From Paracoccus isoporae (GTDB taxonomy: Bacteria > Pseudomonadota > Alphaproteobacteria > Rhodobacterales > Rhodobacteraceae): 64,000 nt of DNA. Shown here in pieces: positions 10,115-19,949 of the stretch. The translations under genes were made by a program, and so were the position numbers. The DNA lies in NCBI RefSeq assembly GCF_900101865.1, contig NZ_FNAH01000004.1, positions 207,092-271,091 on the forward strand, written 5' to 3'. Within the stretch, counting starts at the first letter, position 1. Each line of letters begins with the position of its first letter. The notes beneath the pieces are model-generated. The model made no database searches. It saw nothing but the letters and a program-made list of their open reading frames with translations, and was not told the origin of the DNA.

Positions 10115-10462
10115 TCAATAGGCGTAGAGTTCGACCCGATAGCCATCCGGGTCCAGCACCTGCACACGCGCCGGGCCTTCAGCGCTGTATTCCGTTTCGG
10201 TCACGCCATCGGCGCGAAAACGTGCGCGCATTGTCTCGATTTCGGCGGCAGAGCCGACAAGGCTGCCGAAATGGTTCGTGCGCGGCAATTCCGGCGGCAC
10301 CTCGCCACTGCTAAGCGCCAGAAGACCGCCGCTGTCATCGGCAAGGATCAGCAGATGCGCATCGTCATGGACACGCTGCGTCAGGCCGAAATATGCGCCA
10401 TAAAACCGCGCCGAGGCTTCGCGATCCGATACTGTCAAAGCCACATGGTTCAGCCGCGCCAT
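10115..10462 (-). CDS. VOC (glyoxalase/extradiol dioxygenase) family protein within the paa operon
   Basis: A 115-aa single vicinal-oxygen-chelate unit: MARLNHVALTVSDREASARFYGAYFG at the start and a C-terminal VQVLDPDGYRVELYAY. His6 and the Glu in VELYAY are at the usual metal-ligand positions. VOC proteins include glyoxalases, dioxygenases, epimerases and resistance proteins, so the reaction cannot be read from the fold. It starts six bases after the paaA stop and ends 37 bases before paaB, so it is surely co-transcribed. It could process a reactive by-product of ring epoxidation, but that is inference only. Confidence 0.82.
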   Translation of the reverse strand: MARLNHVALTVSDREASARFYGAYFGLTQRVHDDAHLLILADDSGGLLALSSGEVPPELPRTNHFGSLVGSAAEIETMRARFRADGVTETEYSAEGPARVQVLDPDGYRVELYAY

Positions 10463-10468
10463 GACTTG

Positions 10469-11458
10469 TCACTCTGCCGCGACGGCGCTGCGGCGCGCTG
10501 CCTTCTTCTTGGCATGGGCAGTCATCGCCTCGCGATACCAGGCGCCGTCCTCCCAGGCCTTCACGCGGGCACCCAGCCGTTCCTTGTTGCACGGCCCGTT
10601 CCCCTTCAGCACCTGGTAGAACTCGTCCCAGTCCGGCTCGGTGAAATCATAGCCGCCCTTTTCCTCATTCCATTTCAGATCCGGGTCCGGGACGGTCAGC
10701 CCCAGATATTCGGCCTGCGGCACGGTCTGGTCGACGAATTTCTGGCGCAGCTCGTCATTGGTGTTCATCTTGATCTTCCACGCCATCGACTGCGCGGAAT
10801 GCACGCTGTCCTTGTCGGACGGCCCGAACATCATCAGCGAGGGATACCACAGCCGGTTCAGCGCATCCTGCGCCATCTTCTTCTGCGCGGGCGTGCCATT
10901 GGCCATCTTCATCATGATCGCATAGCCCTGCCGCTGGTGGAAACTCTCCTCCTTGCAGATGCGGATCATCGCGCGGCTGTAAGGCCCGTAGGAGGTCCGC
11001 TGCAACGGCACCTGGTTCATGATCGCCGCCCCGTCGACCAGCCAGCCCACCGCGCCCATATCGGCCCAGGTCAGTGTCGGATAGTTGAAGATCGAGGAGT
11101 ATTTCATATCCCCCGAATGCAGCCGCTCCAGCAGTTCGTCGCGGCTTACCCCCAGCGTCTCGGCGGCGCAATACAGATACAGCCCGTGCCCGGCCTCGTC
11201 CTGAACCTTGGCCAGCAGGATCTGCTTGCGCTCCAGCGTCGGCGCGCGGGTGATCCAGTTGCCCTCGGGCAGTTGGCCGACGATCTCGGAATGGGCGTGC
11301 TGGCCGATCTGGCGGATCAGCGTCTTGCGATAGCCCTCGGGCATCCATTCCTTCGGCTCGATCTTCTCGTTGCGGTCGATGCGCTCCTGAAAGGCGATCT
11401 CCTCGGGCGACATCTCCTCTCGCGACGTGCCTTCGGACTTGACGAGCTGGGCATACAT
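10469..11458 (-). CDS. paaA: 1,2-phenylacetyl-CoA epoxidase catalytic subunit PaaA
   Basis: Catalytic di-iron subunit that converts phenylacetyl-CoA to its ring-1,2-epoxide. The 329-aa protein has the family's metal-binding helices: Glu58 in [16 protein letters not shown]88-A-G-H91 in [13 protein letters not shown], and a second pair in [21 protein letters not shown] and [17 protein letters not shown] are also conserved. It is first in the paa operon, with AGGAGG seven bases before the ATG and a promoter about 280 bp upstream carrying a PaaR-like operator. Confidence 0.96.
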   Translation of the reverse strand: MYAQLVKSEGTSREEMSPEEIAFQERIDRNEKIEPKEWMPEGYRKTLIRQIGQHAHSEIVGQLPEGNWITRAPTLERKQILLAKVQDEAGHGLYLYCAAETLGVSRDELLERLHSGDMKYSSIFNYPTLTWADMGAVGWLVDGAAIMNQVPLQRTSYGPYSRAMIRICKEESFHQRQGYAIMMKMANGTPAQKKMAQDALNRLWYPSLMMFGPSDKDSVHSAQSMAWKIKMNTNDELRQKFVDQTVPQAEYLGLTVPDPDLKWNEEKGGYDFTEPDWDEFYQVLKGNGPCNKERLGARVKAWEDGAWYREAMTAHAKKKAARRSAVAAE

Positions 11459-11470
11459 GGCAGTTCCTCC

Positions 11471-11683
11471 TCAGACGCGGTGTTCGGTGGCGGCGGCAAC
11501 CGGCCGCGCGGAGACGTTGCCGTCTCCGGCGCCCCCTGTCCGGCCGGTCGCGGCCCGGCCGGTTCCACTTGTCCCAACATGGGGGGAATCGCCGCAAACG
11601 CCAACACCCGACCCGAACTGACGCGGCAGGGTCCGGCGCGGCACGGCCCCGTCCGGCGCGGCAATTCCGAAAGCTCCGGCCAT
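11471..11683 (-). other. Possible upstream reading frame in the paaA leader
   Basis: A 70-codon frame that starts with ATG at 11683, six bases after GGGGGA, and stops 12 bases before the paaA ATG. Its Gly/Thr/Arg-rich product resembles nothing I recognise, and open frames are common by chance at this GC content. It is listed only because of the good ribosome binding site and the coupling distance to paaA. Confidence 0.15.
11510..11527. other. Hairpin in the paaA leader
   Basis: Perfect 7-bp stem GGAGACG/CGTCTCC with a 4-base loop, about 50 bases upstream of the paaA start codon. There is no T-tract. It could influence leader stability or translation. Confidence 0.4.
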
Positions 11684-11722
11684 GCGCGTTCCCCCTTCGC
11701 CCGGCCCGGCTCCAATTCCCTG

Positions 11723-11736
11723 ACCGACCGTTCGGT
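11723..11736 (-). promoter_or_regulatory. PaaR-like (TetR-type) operator upstream of paaA
   Basis: On the minus strand the site reads ACCGAACGGTCGGT, a palindrome with a single mismatch between half-sites. From memory, it resembles the ACCGACC-type palindromes bound by the TetR-family regulator PaaR, which is released by phenylacetyl-CoA. It overlaps the predicted transcript start of the paa operon, a position suited to repression. No paaR gene is in the window. Confidence 0.6.
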
Positions 11737-11738
11737 TA

Positions 11739-11766
11739 TTTATAAGGACATTCCTGCTCCGGGCAA
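11739..11766 (-). promoter_or_regulatory. Promoter of the paa operon
   Basis: On the minus strand: TTGCCC (11766-11761), a 16-base spacer, then TATAAA (11744-11739). The implied start near 11732 lies inside the PaaR-like operator. The resulting leader before the paaA start codon is about 274 bases. Confidence 0.5.
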
Positions 11767-11927
11767 GACAAAACTTCCCCGAGGCAGCGCGCCGGACCCG
11801 GCGCAAAACCCGGACACAAGGCGCGCAATCGCCCGGCCGGGTCGCAGATGGACGCCCGGCCCCGACCTCTGGTTCACCGCGCCATCCGCCAGAAATGACG
11901 GTTTCACCGCGCAACAGCGCGCAACCG

Positions 11928-11976
11928 GTGTACAGCCTGTGTACGCCCAGTGCACAGGCGGTGCACGCGCCGTGCC
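11928..11976. repeat. 11-bp phased GTGTAC/GTGCAC array, copy A
   Basis: Successive units begin at 11928, 11939, 11950, 11961 and 11972, exactly 11 bases apart, with heads GTGTAC, GTGTAC, GTGCAC, GTGCAC and GTGCC and variable 5-base spacers. The 11-base period rules out a protein-coding repeat. The same design recurs at 21985-22039 and 56942-56996. Confidence 0.85.
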
Positions 11977-11985
11977 ATAAGTTTT

Positions 11986-11999
11986 CCAGCAATTGCTGG
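11986..11999. repeat. 14-bp palindrome next to array A
   Basis: CCAGCAATTGCTGG is a perfect palindrome, ten bases beyond the last unit head of array A. A copy differing by one base sits at the same relative position beside array C (56919-56932). There is no T-tract, so it is not a terminator. Confidence 0.7.
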
Positions 12000-12060
12000 G
12001 GTTCCGGCAGGCGCACCCCGTCGCGGGAGGACGGGCAACGCGCGGTGCCGTTAACCGCGA

Positions 12061-13939
<1,879 letters not shown>

Positions 13940-15100
13940 ATGAAAAAGACTATTGCCGGTGCAACCGCGCTACTCATCAGCGCCGCGCCCGTTTTCGCAG
14001 GCGGGATCGAGCGCTCCACGCAGTCGATCGGCATCCTGTTCGAGGAGGGCAACTATCTCGAATTCAACGCCCAGTTGACCAAGCCGGAAGTGGATGGCAA
14101 CGACCTGGCCATCTTCGGCGGCTCGCCCACCGGCAGCGTCGCGGAAGACTTCAACGTCGTCGGCTTCGGCTACAAGCACCAGTTCACCGACAAGCTGTCG
14201 GGCGCGGTGATCGTCGAGCATCCCTACGGCGCGGATGTCGACTATCCGACCGCGGCGCAGGGCGGCTCGGTGATGCTGGGCGGCACCAAGGCGAATGTCG
14301 AAAGCGCCCATATCTCGGCCATCGGCCGCTACAAGTTCAACGATGCCTTCGCGGTTCACGGCGGTTTGCGCATGACCAAGGCCTCGGGCGATGTGAGCCT
14401 GTCGGGCCTAGCTTACGGCCCGGTCTCCGGCTACCGCGCGCGGCTGGACAATGACAGCGCCACCGGCTGGCTGGCCGGCGTCTCCTGGGAGCGGCCGGAG
14501 ATCGCGGCCCGCGTGGCCCTGACCTATTATTCCGAGATCGAGCATGATTTCGGCACCACCGAAACCGGCCCGCTGGTCGATCCCGACGGGCCCGGTCCGC
14601 TGCCCTCGCTGCCGCTGCTGAATGCCAGCTCGACCACCAAGGTCAAGACGCCCTCGGCCCTGGTGCTGGATTTCCAGACCGGCGTTGCCGCCGACACGCT
14701 GGTCTTCGGTCAGATCCGCCATGTGAAATGGTCCGACTTCACCGTCGATCCGCAGCAATTCGTGCAGGTCACCGGCGGTGGTCTGGTCTCGCTGGAAGAC
14801 ACCACCACCTACACGCTGGGCGTCGGCCGCCGCTTCACCGAGAACTGGTCCGGCTCCGCCTCGATCAGCTATGAGCCCGAGGGCGACGACCTGGTCTCGC
14901 CTCTCGCGCCCAGCAATGGCCGTCTGGGCCTGACGCTGGCCGGCGTCTACACCCAGGACAACTGGAAGATCACCGGCGGCATCAACTACACCAAGCTGGG
15001 TGATGCGCAGCCCGAGACCGGCACCCCCGACACCGCCCGCGCCGAAATGACCGACAACCACGCGGTCAGCCTGGGTCTGCGCGTGGGCTACCGGTTCTGA
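13940..15100 (+). CDS. OmpP1/FadL-family outer-membrane transporter
   Basis: A 386-aa outer-membrane beta-barrel for long-chain fatty acids or other hydrophobic substrates. It has a signal peptide (MKKTIAGATALLISAAPVFA, cleaved after residue 20), a GGIERSTQSIGILFEEGNYLEF segment typical of the FadL N-terminus, alternating aromatic beta-strands, and a C-terminal Phe (VGYRF) as expected for BAM-dependent barrels. The start follows AGGAAATAAGGA. The gene is monocistronic, with its own promoter and a strong terminator. The substrate cannot be told from sequence; aromatic hydrocarbons are an alternative for this family. Confidence 0.85.
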   Translation: MKKTIAGATALLISAAPVFAGGIERSTQSIGILFEEGNYLEFNAQLTKPEVDGNDLAIFGGSPTGSVAEDFNVVGFGYKHQFTDKLSGAVIVEHPYGADVDYPTAAQGGSVMLGGTKANVESAHISAIGRYKFNDAFAVHGGLRMTKASGDVSLSGLAYGPVSGYRARLDNDSATGWLAGVSWERPEIAARVALTYYSEIEHDFGTTETGPLVDPDGPGPLPSLPLLNASSTTKVKTPSALVLDFQTGVAADTLVFGQIRHVKWSDFTVDPQQFVQVTGGGLVSLEDTTTYTLGVGRRFTENWSGSASISYEPEGDDLVSPLAPSNGRLGLTLAGVYTQDNWKITGGINYTKLGDAQPETGTPDTARAEMTDNHAVSLGLRVGYRF

Positions 15101-15125
15101 TCCGACCCCGCATCGGCAATCCCGC

Positions 15126-15152
15126 AAAAGCCCCGCTCCTCGCGGGGCTTTT
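15126..15152 (+). terminator. Rho-independent terminator of the FadL-type gene
   Basis: Stem GCCCCGC/GCGGGGC with a 5-base loop, flanked by AAAA upstream and TTTT downstream, 26 bases after the stop codon. Confidence 0.85.
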
Positions 15153-15219
15153 CTCTTGCGCGTCCGGTGCCTAGATTGCCCGGCGACGGCGGCACGCCAT
15201 TATCGGGGTCGGGACGGGC

Positions 15220-16083
15220 ATGATCTATCGGACGGGGCAGGACTGGCTGCACACCACGCGCAAGCGGGCGCTGCTGTTCGGCATGTCCGGGCTGGGCAAG
15301 ACCTACCTGTCGAACATGCTGCGCGCATCGGGCGACTGGTTCCACTACAGCATCGATTACCGCATCGGCACCCGCTACATGGGCGAATACATCGCCGACA
15401 ACTTCAAGCGCGAGGCGATGAAGCTGCCGCTGCTGCGTGAATTGCTGATGTCGGACAGCGTCTATATCGCCTCGAACATCACCTTCGACAATCTCGCGCC
15501 GCTTTCGACCTATCTCGGCAAGCCCGGCAGCCCGACCCGCGGCGGGCTGGAATTCGACGAATATATGCGCCGCCAGAACCAGCACCGCGCGGCCGAGATC
15601 GCGGCCCTGCTGGACACGGGCGACTTCATCGACCGCGCGGCCGAGATCTACCGTCTGCCGAATTTCATCTGCGACACCTCCGGTTCGATCTGCGAGGTTG
15701 TGGACCCCGACGATCCCGGCGATCCCGTCCTCTCGGCGCTCGAATCCCGGCTGTTGATGGTCTGGATCAAGGGCAGCGACGCCCATACAGAGGAACTCGT
15801 GCGCCGTTTCGACCGCGCGCCCAAGCCGATGTATTACCTGCCCGAATTCCTGGATCGCGCCTGGGTCAATTACCGGATGGAAAAGGGGCTGCGCGAGGAC
15901 GAGGTGGACCCCGATGATTTCATCCGCTGGGCCTATGCCAGCGCGCTTGAGAGCCGTCAGCCCCGCTATTCCGCCATGGCGCGGCGCGGCGTCACCGTCA
16001 CCGCCGAGGAGGTAACCGGGGTGCGCAGCCCCGCCGATTTCGAGATGCTGATCGCCCGCGCGATCGACCGCAAGGACCACTGA
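15220..16083 (+). CDS. P-loop ATPase/kinase-like protein of unknown function upstream of metA
   Basis: A 287-aa protein with a Walker A motif near residue 21-28 (GMSGLGKTYL) and a possible nucleotide-kinase architecture (DYRIGTRYMGEYI follows). I recognise it as a conserved Rhodobacteraceae ATPase but know no function for it. The middle has an acidic EVVDPDDPGDPVL segment and no other diagnostic motif. It ends three bases before metA, whose ribosome binding site (AAGGA) lies within its last codons, so the two are coupled. A link to methionine synthesis is contextual only. Confidence 0.7.
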   Translation: MIYRTGQDWLHTTRKRALLFGMSGLGKTYLSNMLRASGDWFHYSIDYRIGTRYMGEYIADNFKREAMKLPLLRELLMSDSVYIASNITFDNLAPLSTYLGKPGSPTRGGLEFDEYMRRQNQHRAAEIAALLDTGDFIDRAAEIYRLPNFICDTSGSICEVVDPDDPGDPVLSALESRLLMVWIKGSDAHTEELVRRFDRAPKPMYYLPEFLDRAWVNYRMEKGLREDEVDPDDFIRWAYASALESRQPRYSAMARRGVTVTAEEVTGVRSPADFEMLIARAIDRKDH

Positions 16084-16086
16084 GAC

Positions 16087-17016
16087 ATGCCGATCACCCT
16101 GCCCAATGACCTGCCCGCCTTCGACATCCTGTCGGATGAGGGCGTGATGGTCATGTCGCCGGGCCGGGCGGCGATGCAGGATATCCGGCCCCTGCGCATC
16201 GGGCTGCTGAACCTGATGCCCAAGAAGATCCAGACCGAGAACCAGTTTGCCCGGCTGATCGGGGCGACACCGTTGCAGATCGACTTTCAACTGATCCGCA
16301 TGTCGGAGCATGAAAGCCGCAACACCGCCGCCGATCACATGGCCAGCTTCTACCGCCCCTTCCGCGAGGTGGAGGCGACGGGAGAGAAATTCGACGGTCT
16401 CATCATCACCGGCGCCCCGATCGAGCATCTGCCCTTCGAGCAGGTCACCTACTGGGACGAGCTGCGCCGCGTCTTCGACTGGACGCAGAGCCATGTCCAT
16501 TCGACCTTCGGCGTGTGCTGGGGCGGGATGGCCATGGCCCATCATTTCCACGGCCTGCCCAAGCATCTGCTGGACGCCAAGGCCTTCGGCTGTTTCCGGC
16601 ATGAAAACCGCGCCCCCGCCTCGCCCTATCTGCGCGGCTTCTCTGACGACCTGCTGATCCCGGTCAGCCGCTGGACCGAGGTGCGCGCGCCGGATGTGGA
16701 CAGCCGCCCGGCGCTGAAGACGCTGCTCGCCTCCGACGAGGTCGGGCCGTGTCTGCTGGAGGATGAGAGCCACCGCGCGCTCTACGTGTTCAACCATTTC
16801 GAATATGATTCCGACACGCTGAAGGACGAATATGACCGCGACGTGGCGGTCGGGAAGGCCATCGGCGTGCCGGTGAACTACTATCCCGATGACGATCCGT
16901 CCCGCGCCCCGTCGAACCGCTGGCGCAGCCACGCCCATCTGCTCTACGGCAACTGGATCAACGAGATCTACCAGACGACGGAATACGACATCTCCCGGAT
17001 CGGGCGCATCGGCTGA
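16087..17016 (+). CDS. metA: Homoserine O-acyltransferase (predicted acetyltransferase type)
   Basis: First committed step of methionine synthesis, acylating homoserine. The 309-aa protein has the MetA glutamine-amidotransferase-like fold with nucleophile Cys144 (FGVCWGGMA), the [15 protein letters not shown] block and the C-terminal NHFEYD. It carries Glu113 in GAPIEHL, the position equivalent to Gly111 of E. coli MetA. In characterised enzymes Glu there goes with acetyl-CoA and Gly with succinyl-CoA, so acetyl-homoserine is the likely product. It follows a P-loop ATPase gene with a three-base gap. Confidence 0.92.
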   Translation: MPITLPNDLPAFDILSDEGVMVMSPGRAAMQDIRPLRIGLLNLMPKKIQTENQFARLIGATPLQIDFQLIRMSEHESRNTAADHMASFYRPFREVEATGEKFDGLIITGAPIEHLPFEQVTYWDELRRVFDWTQSHVHSTFGVCWGGMAMAHHFHGLPKHLLDAKAFGCFRHENRAPASPYLRGFSDDLLIPVSRWTEVRAPDVDSRPALKTLLASDEVGPCLLEDESHRALYVFNHFEYDSDTLKDEYDRDVAVGKAIGVPVNYYPDDDPSRAPSNRWRSHAHLLYGNWINEIYQTTEYDISRIGRIG

Positions 17017-17210
17017 GCCGGGCCAGCCTCCGGCCGCGGGCTGACGCGACCGGCAGGACCGCAAGCCATTTGATCGCGCATTCCCGCCGAAAGACCGTCA
17101 GGCGCGGCGGGGTTTGCGCCGCTTGGTCCGGGCCGGAATCGTCGCGGCACGCTGCCCTTTTCACCGCAACGCCCGCGCCCCATACTGCCCCCGACAGACG
17201 GAGACCCAGA

Positions 17211-18101
17211 ATGGCCAAGACCAAATCCCCCCACCCGCTGCCCTATGTCGGCGAGATCACCAAATATCTGGAGGAAGGCGCCCCGAAGGCGATCCGCAAG
17301 GCCATCGAGACGGCAGGCAAGGACGACATGCTCGACCCCGGCTATCCCTATCGCGTGGAGATGGGCAAGCGCGACTACCAGGACCACATGGAGGCGCTGC
17401 AGATCGAACTGGTCAAGATGATGCATGACATCGCGCTGACCGGCAAACGGCTGGTGGTGGTGTTCGAGGGCCGCGACGCCGCCGGCAAGGGGGGCACGAT
17501 CGAACGGGTGCGCGAGAACCTGAACCCGCGGTCAGCCTATATCGTGGCCCTGCCCAAACCCACCGACCGCGAATCCCGGCAATGGTATTTCCAGCGTTAC
17601 GTGGACTGGCTGCCCGCGAACGGCGAAATCGCGCTGTTCGACCGAAGCTGGTATAATCGCGGCGTGGTCGAGCGGGTCTTCGGCTTCTCCACAGACAAGC
17701 AGCGCGGCCATTTCTTCGACCAGCTTCCGAATTTCGAGGAAATGCTGGTCGATGACGGCACGATCCTGGTCAAGCTCTGGCTGAATGTCGGCCGGGCCGA
17801 GCAGCTCAAGCGGTTCCTCGACCGTGAGAAGGATCCGCTGAAACAGTGGAAGCTGTCCTCCATCGACGTGGACGGTCTGGCGAAATGGGACGACTATACC
17901 GACGCGATCCGCGACACGCTGACACGCTCGGACACGAAGCTCGCACCCTGGACGGTGATCCGCTCCGACGACAAGAAGCGCGCCCGCATCGCCGCCATCC
18001 AGACCATTCTGAACGCGGTGGATTATGCCGGGAAGGACGCGGACGCCATCGGCAGGATCGACGACCGCATCGCCGGCGGCCCGGAGATGATCGAGCGGTG
18101 A
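17211..18101 (+). CDS. ppk2: Polyphosphate kinase 2
   Basis: Transfers phosphate between polyphosphate and nucleotides. The 296-aa protein contains the PPK2 Walker A ([11 protein letters not shown], residues 86-96) and Walker B ([16 protein letters not shown]), with the lid arginines in [15 protein letters not shown]. These features and the length fit a single-domain class I PPK2. The ATG at 17211 follows GGAGA; the frame remains open upstream but lacks family sequence there. The stop overlaps the start of the TPM-domain gene by four bases. Confidence 0.92.
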   Translation: MAKTKSPHPLPYVGEITKYLEEGAPKAIRKAIETAGKDDMLDPGYPYRVEMGKRDYQDHMEALQIELVKMMHDIALTGKRLVVVFEGRDAAGKGGTIERVRENLNPRSAYIVALPKPTDRESRQWYFQRYVDWLPANGEIALFDRSWYNRGVVERVFGFSTDKQRGHFFDQLPNFEEMLVDDGTILVKLWLNVGRAEQLKRFLDREKDPLKQWKLSSIDVDGLAKWDDYTDAIRDTLTRSDTKLAPWTVIRSDDKKRARIAAIQTILNAVDYAGKDADAIGRIDDRIAGGPEMIER

Positions 18102-19030
18102 TCCGCGCCATTGTCATATGGCTGCTGCTGGCGCTGCCCTGTGCCGCGCAGAACCTTCCCGACTGGGATGTGAATTCGATCACCGACCGGGCGGGGATCC
18201 TGAGCGGCGAGGATGCCCGGATCATCGATCAGGCGCTGATCGCGCTGAACGAACAGACCGGCGTGGAAGGCACCGTCGTCACCCTGACCGACCGCGGCCG
18301 CTATGGCGGCACCGACGGGCTGGAGCCGTTTGCAACGCGGCTGTTCAACGACTGGGGCGTCGGCAATGCCGAGCGCAATGACGGCTTCATGGTCCTGTTC
18401 CTGCGCGACGACCGCGAGGCGCGGATCGAACTCGGCGCGGGCTACCCGGCGGGCTATGACGATACCGCGCAGCGGATCATGGACGGCACCATGCTGCCCG
18501 CCTTCCGCGACGGGGATTATTCCGCCGGGCTGCGCGAAGGCGCGCTGGCGGTGATCGACCAGATCGCGCGTCCCCATGCCCAAGGCACCACCCCGCCGCG
18601 CCCGCGCCTCAACTGGTTTCAGCGCAACACCGACAAGGTGGTCGAAGGCTTCCTGGGCCTCGTCGGCCTGCTTGGCGCGTTCTTCTATGGCCGAAGCTGG
18701 TGGAACGTGAATCGCTGCCCGACATGCGGCGCGCGCGGCATCATCACCGAACAATCGCCCCTGCGCGTCGATCTGGGCGACGGAAGCTGGAAGCTGGAGC
18801 GCGACCGGATCGAGAAAAATTGCCCCGAATGCGGCTGGTCCGAGATCACCAGCGAGCCGCGTGTGCAAAGCGTCGTGATCGGCAGCAGCGGCGAGATCCT
18901 CAGCCGCAGCCGGAACCGCGACCACCGCTCCCACCCCAGCAGGTGGAGCGGCGGTGGTGGCGGTGGCGGGCGCGGCGGCGGGTTCGGCGGCGGCTCCTCC
19001 TCGGGGGGCGGCGCCTCGGGGCGGTGGTAG
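18098..19030 (+). CDS. TPM-domain (YgcG-type) protein with zinc ribbon and Gly-rich tail
   Basis: A 310-aa exported or membrane-anchored protein. Residues 1-18 are a signal peptide ([13 protein letters not shown]), followed by a TPM domain (about 25-155; [53 protein letters not shown]) and a hydrophobic segment near 190-205. A zinc-ribbon-like part has CPTCG and CPECG pairs, and the tail is Gly/Ser-rich, as in many YgcG proteins. It starts with GTG in a four-base overlap with ppk2, implying co-translation. TPM proteins occur in photosystem repair and membrane contexts; the function here is unknown. Confidence 0.8.
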   Translation: MIRAIVIWLLLALPCAAQNLPDWDVNSITDRAGILSGEDARIIDQALIALNEQTGVEGTVVTLTDRGRYGGTDGLEPFATRLFNDWGVGNAERNDGFMVLFLRDDREARIELGAGYPAGYDDTAQRIMDGTMLPAFRDGDYSAGLREGALAVIDQIARPHAQGTTPPRPRLNWFQRNTDKVVEGFLGLVGLLGAFFYGRSWWNVNRCPTCGARGIITEQSPLRVDLGDGSWKLERDRIEKNCPECGWSEITSEPRVQSVVIGSSGEILSRSRNRDHRSHPSRWSGGGGGGGRGGGFGGGSSSGGGASGRW

Positions 19031-19100
19031 GGACCGCACGGCTTGCGCCCGCCCGCACCCCGCGGATAATTGCGGCGCATCAGCCAGCGGGAGGACCGGC

Positions 19101-19844
19101 ATGCAACTCGACCAGACACGCGCCATCGTCACCGGGGGCGCATCGGGGCTCGGCGCCGCCACGGCGCGTTTCCTGCGCGCGCGCGGTAGCCGCGTCTGCA
19201 TCCTCGACCGCGATCCGGCAGGCGCGGATTCCGCCCGCGAGATCGGTGCGGAATTCGTCGAAACCGACGTGACCGACGAAGCCAGCGTCACCCGCGCCAT
19301 CGACGCCGCCTCTGCCGCCATGGACGGGCTGAGCGCCTGCGTGAATTGCGCGGGCATCGCCACAGGTGAAAAGACAATCGGCCGGGACGGGCCGCACCGG
19401 CTGGACACGTTCCGCCGCACCATCGAGATCAACCTGATCGGCAGCTTCAACGTGCTCCGCCTCGCCGCCGCCGAAATGGCCCGCAATCCGGGCGAGGAGA
19501 AGGGGGTGATCGTCAACACCGCCTCCATCGCCGCCTATGACGGACAGGCCGGTCAGGCGGCCTATGCCGCGTCCAAGGCCGCGATCGCCGGGATGACCCT
19601 GCCCGTCGCCCGCGATCTGGCCCGCAACGGCATCCGAGTGGTGGCCATCGCACCGGGCATCTTCGCCACGCCCATGCTGCGCGCCCTGCCGCAGGAGGTG
19701 CAGGACAGCCTGGCCGCCGATGTGCCCTTCCCCCGCCGCCTCGGCGATCCGGCGGAATTCGCCCGCATGGCCGGCACCATCATCGAGAGCGAATATCTCA
19801 ATGGCGAGGTGATCCGCCTCGACGGGGCGCTGCGCATGCGCTGA
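19101..19844 (+). CDS. SDR-family oxidoreductase, 3-hydroxyacyl-CoA dehydrogenase-like
   Basis: A 247-aa classical short-chain dehydrogenase. It has the cofactor motif TGGASGLG (residues 11-18), an Asp near 40 (LDRDP) favouring NAD, VNCAG in place of NNAG, and the catalytic Ser and Y-x3-K in NTASIAAYDGQAGQAAYAASK. The overall pattern (GLSACVNCAGIA, PFPRRLGDPAEFA, NGEVIRLDGALRM) resembles the HSD17B10 or type II 3-hydroxyacyl-CoA dehydrogenase group, suggesting branched-chain or fatty acyl-CoA oxidation. Upstream open frame is ignored because GGGAGGA precedes the ATG at 19101. Confidence 0.85.
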   Translation: MQLDQTRAIVTGGASGLGAATARFLRARGSRVCILDRDPAGADSAREIGAEFVETDVTDEASVTRAIDAASAAMDGLSACVNCAGIATGEKTIGRDGPHRLDTFRRTIEINLIGSFNVLRLAAAEMARNPGEEKGVIVNTASIAAYDGQAGQAAYAASKAAIAGMTLPVARDLARNGIRVVAIAPGIFATPMLRALPQEVQDSLAADVPFPRRLGDPAEFARMAGTIIESEYLNGEVIRLDGALRMR

Positions 19845-19949
19845 TCCGGTCGCGTGGCGGTGATGGCAAGCACATCGCTTGCGGCTTGCGCGGGGCAATG
19901 GCGCTCGCTAGCGTCGGGGGATCATTCTCCAACGGAAGGCCGTCCGCTT

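Larger units (their letters stand above)
11459..12060. other. Long region between paaA and the 3' end of guaB
   Basis: Six hundred bases without an assured gene. From the paaA side it contains a leader of about 274 bases with a strong hairpin (11510-11527) and a weak upstream reading frame (11471-11683), a PaaR-like operator and promoter (11723-11766), an 11-bp repeat array (11928-11976) and a 14-bp palindrome (11986-11999). No clear terminator for guaB was found. Confidence 0.6.

Noticed and set aside
11928..11976. Reading the 11-bp arrays as plasmid-type iterons or a replication origin
   Set aside because: There are three copies at separate chromosomal loci, no rep gene, no DnaA-box cluster and no AT-rich unwinding region beside them.
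11928..11976. Reading the arrays as CRISPR
   Set aside because: Units are 11 bases with 5-base variable parts; CRISPR repeats and spacers are each over 20 bases, and no cas gene is present.
11317..12016. Long open frames on both strands upstream of paaA
   Set aside because: Their sequence is low-complexity Pro/Gly/Arg as expected for shadow frames at high GC, and some run through the 11-bp array, which has a non-triplet period.
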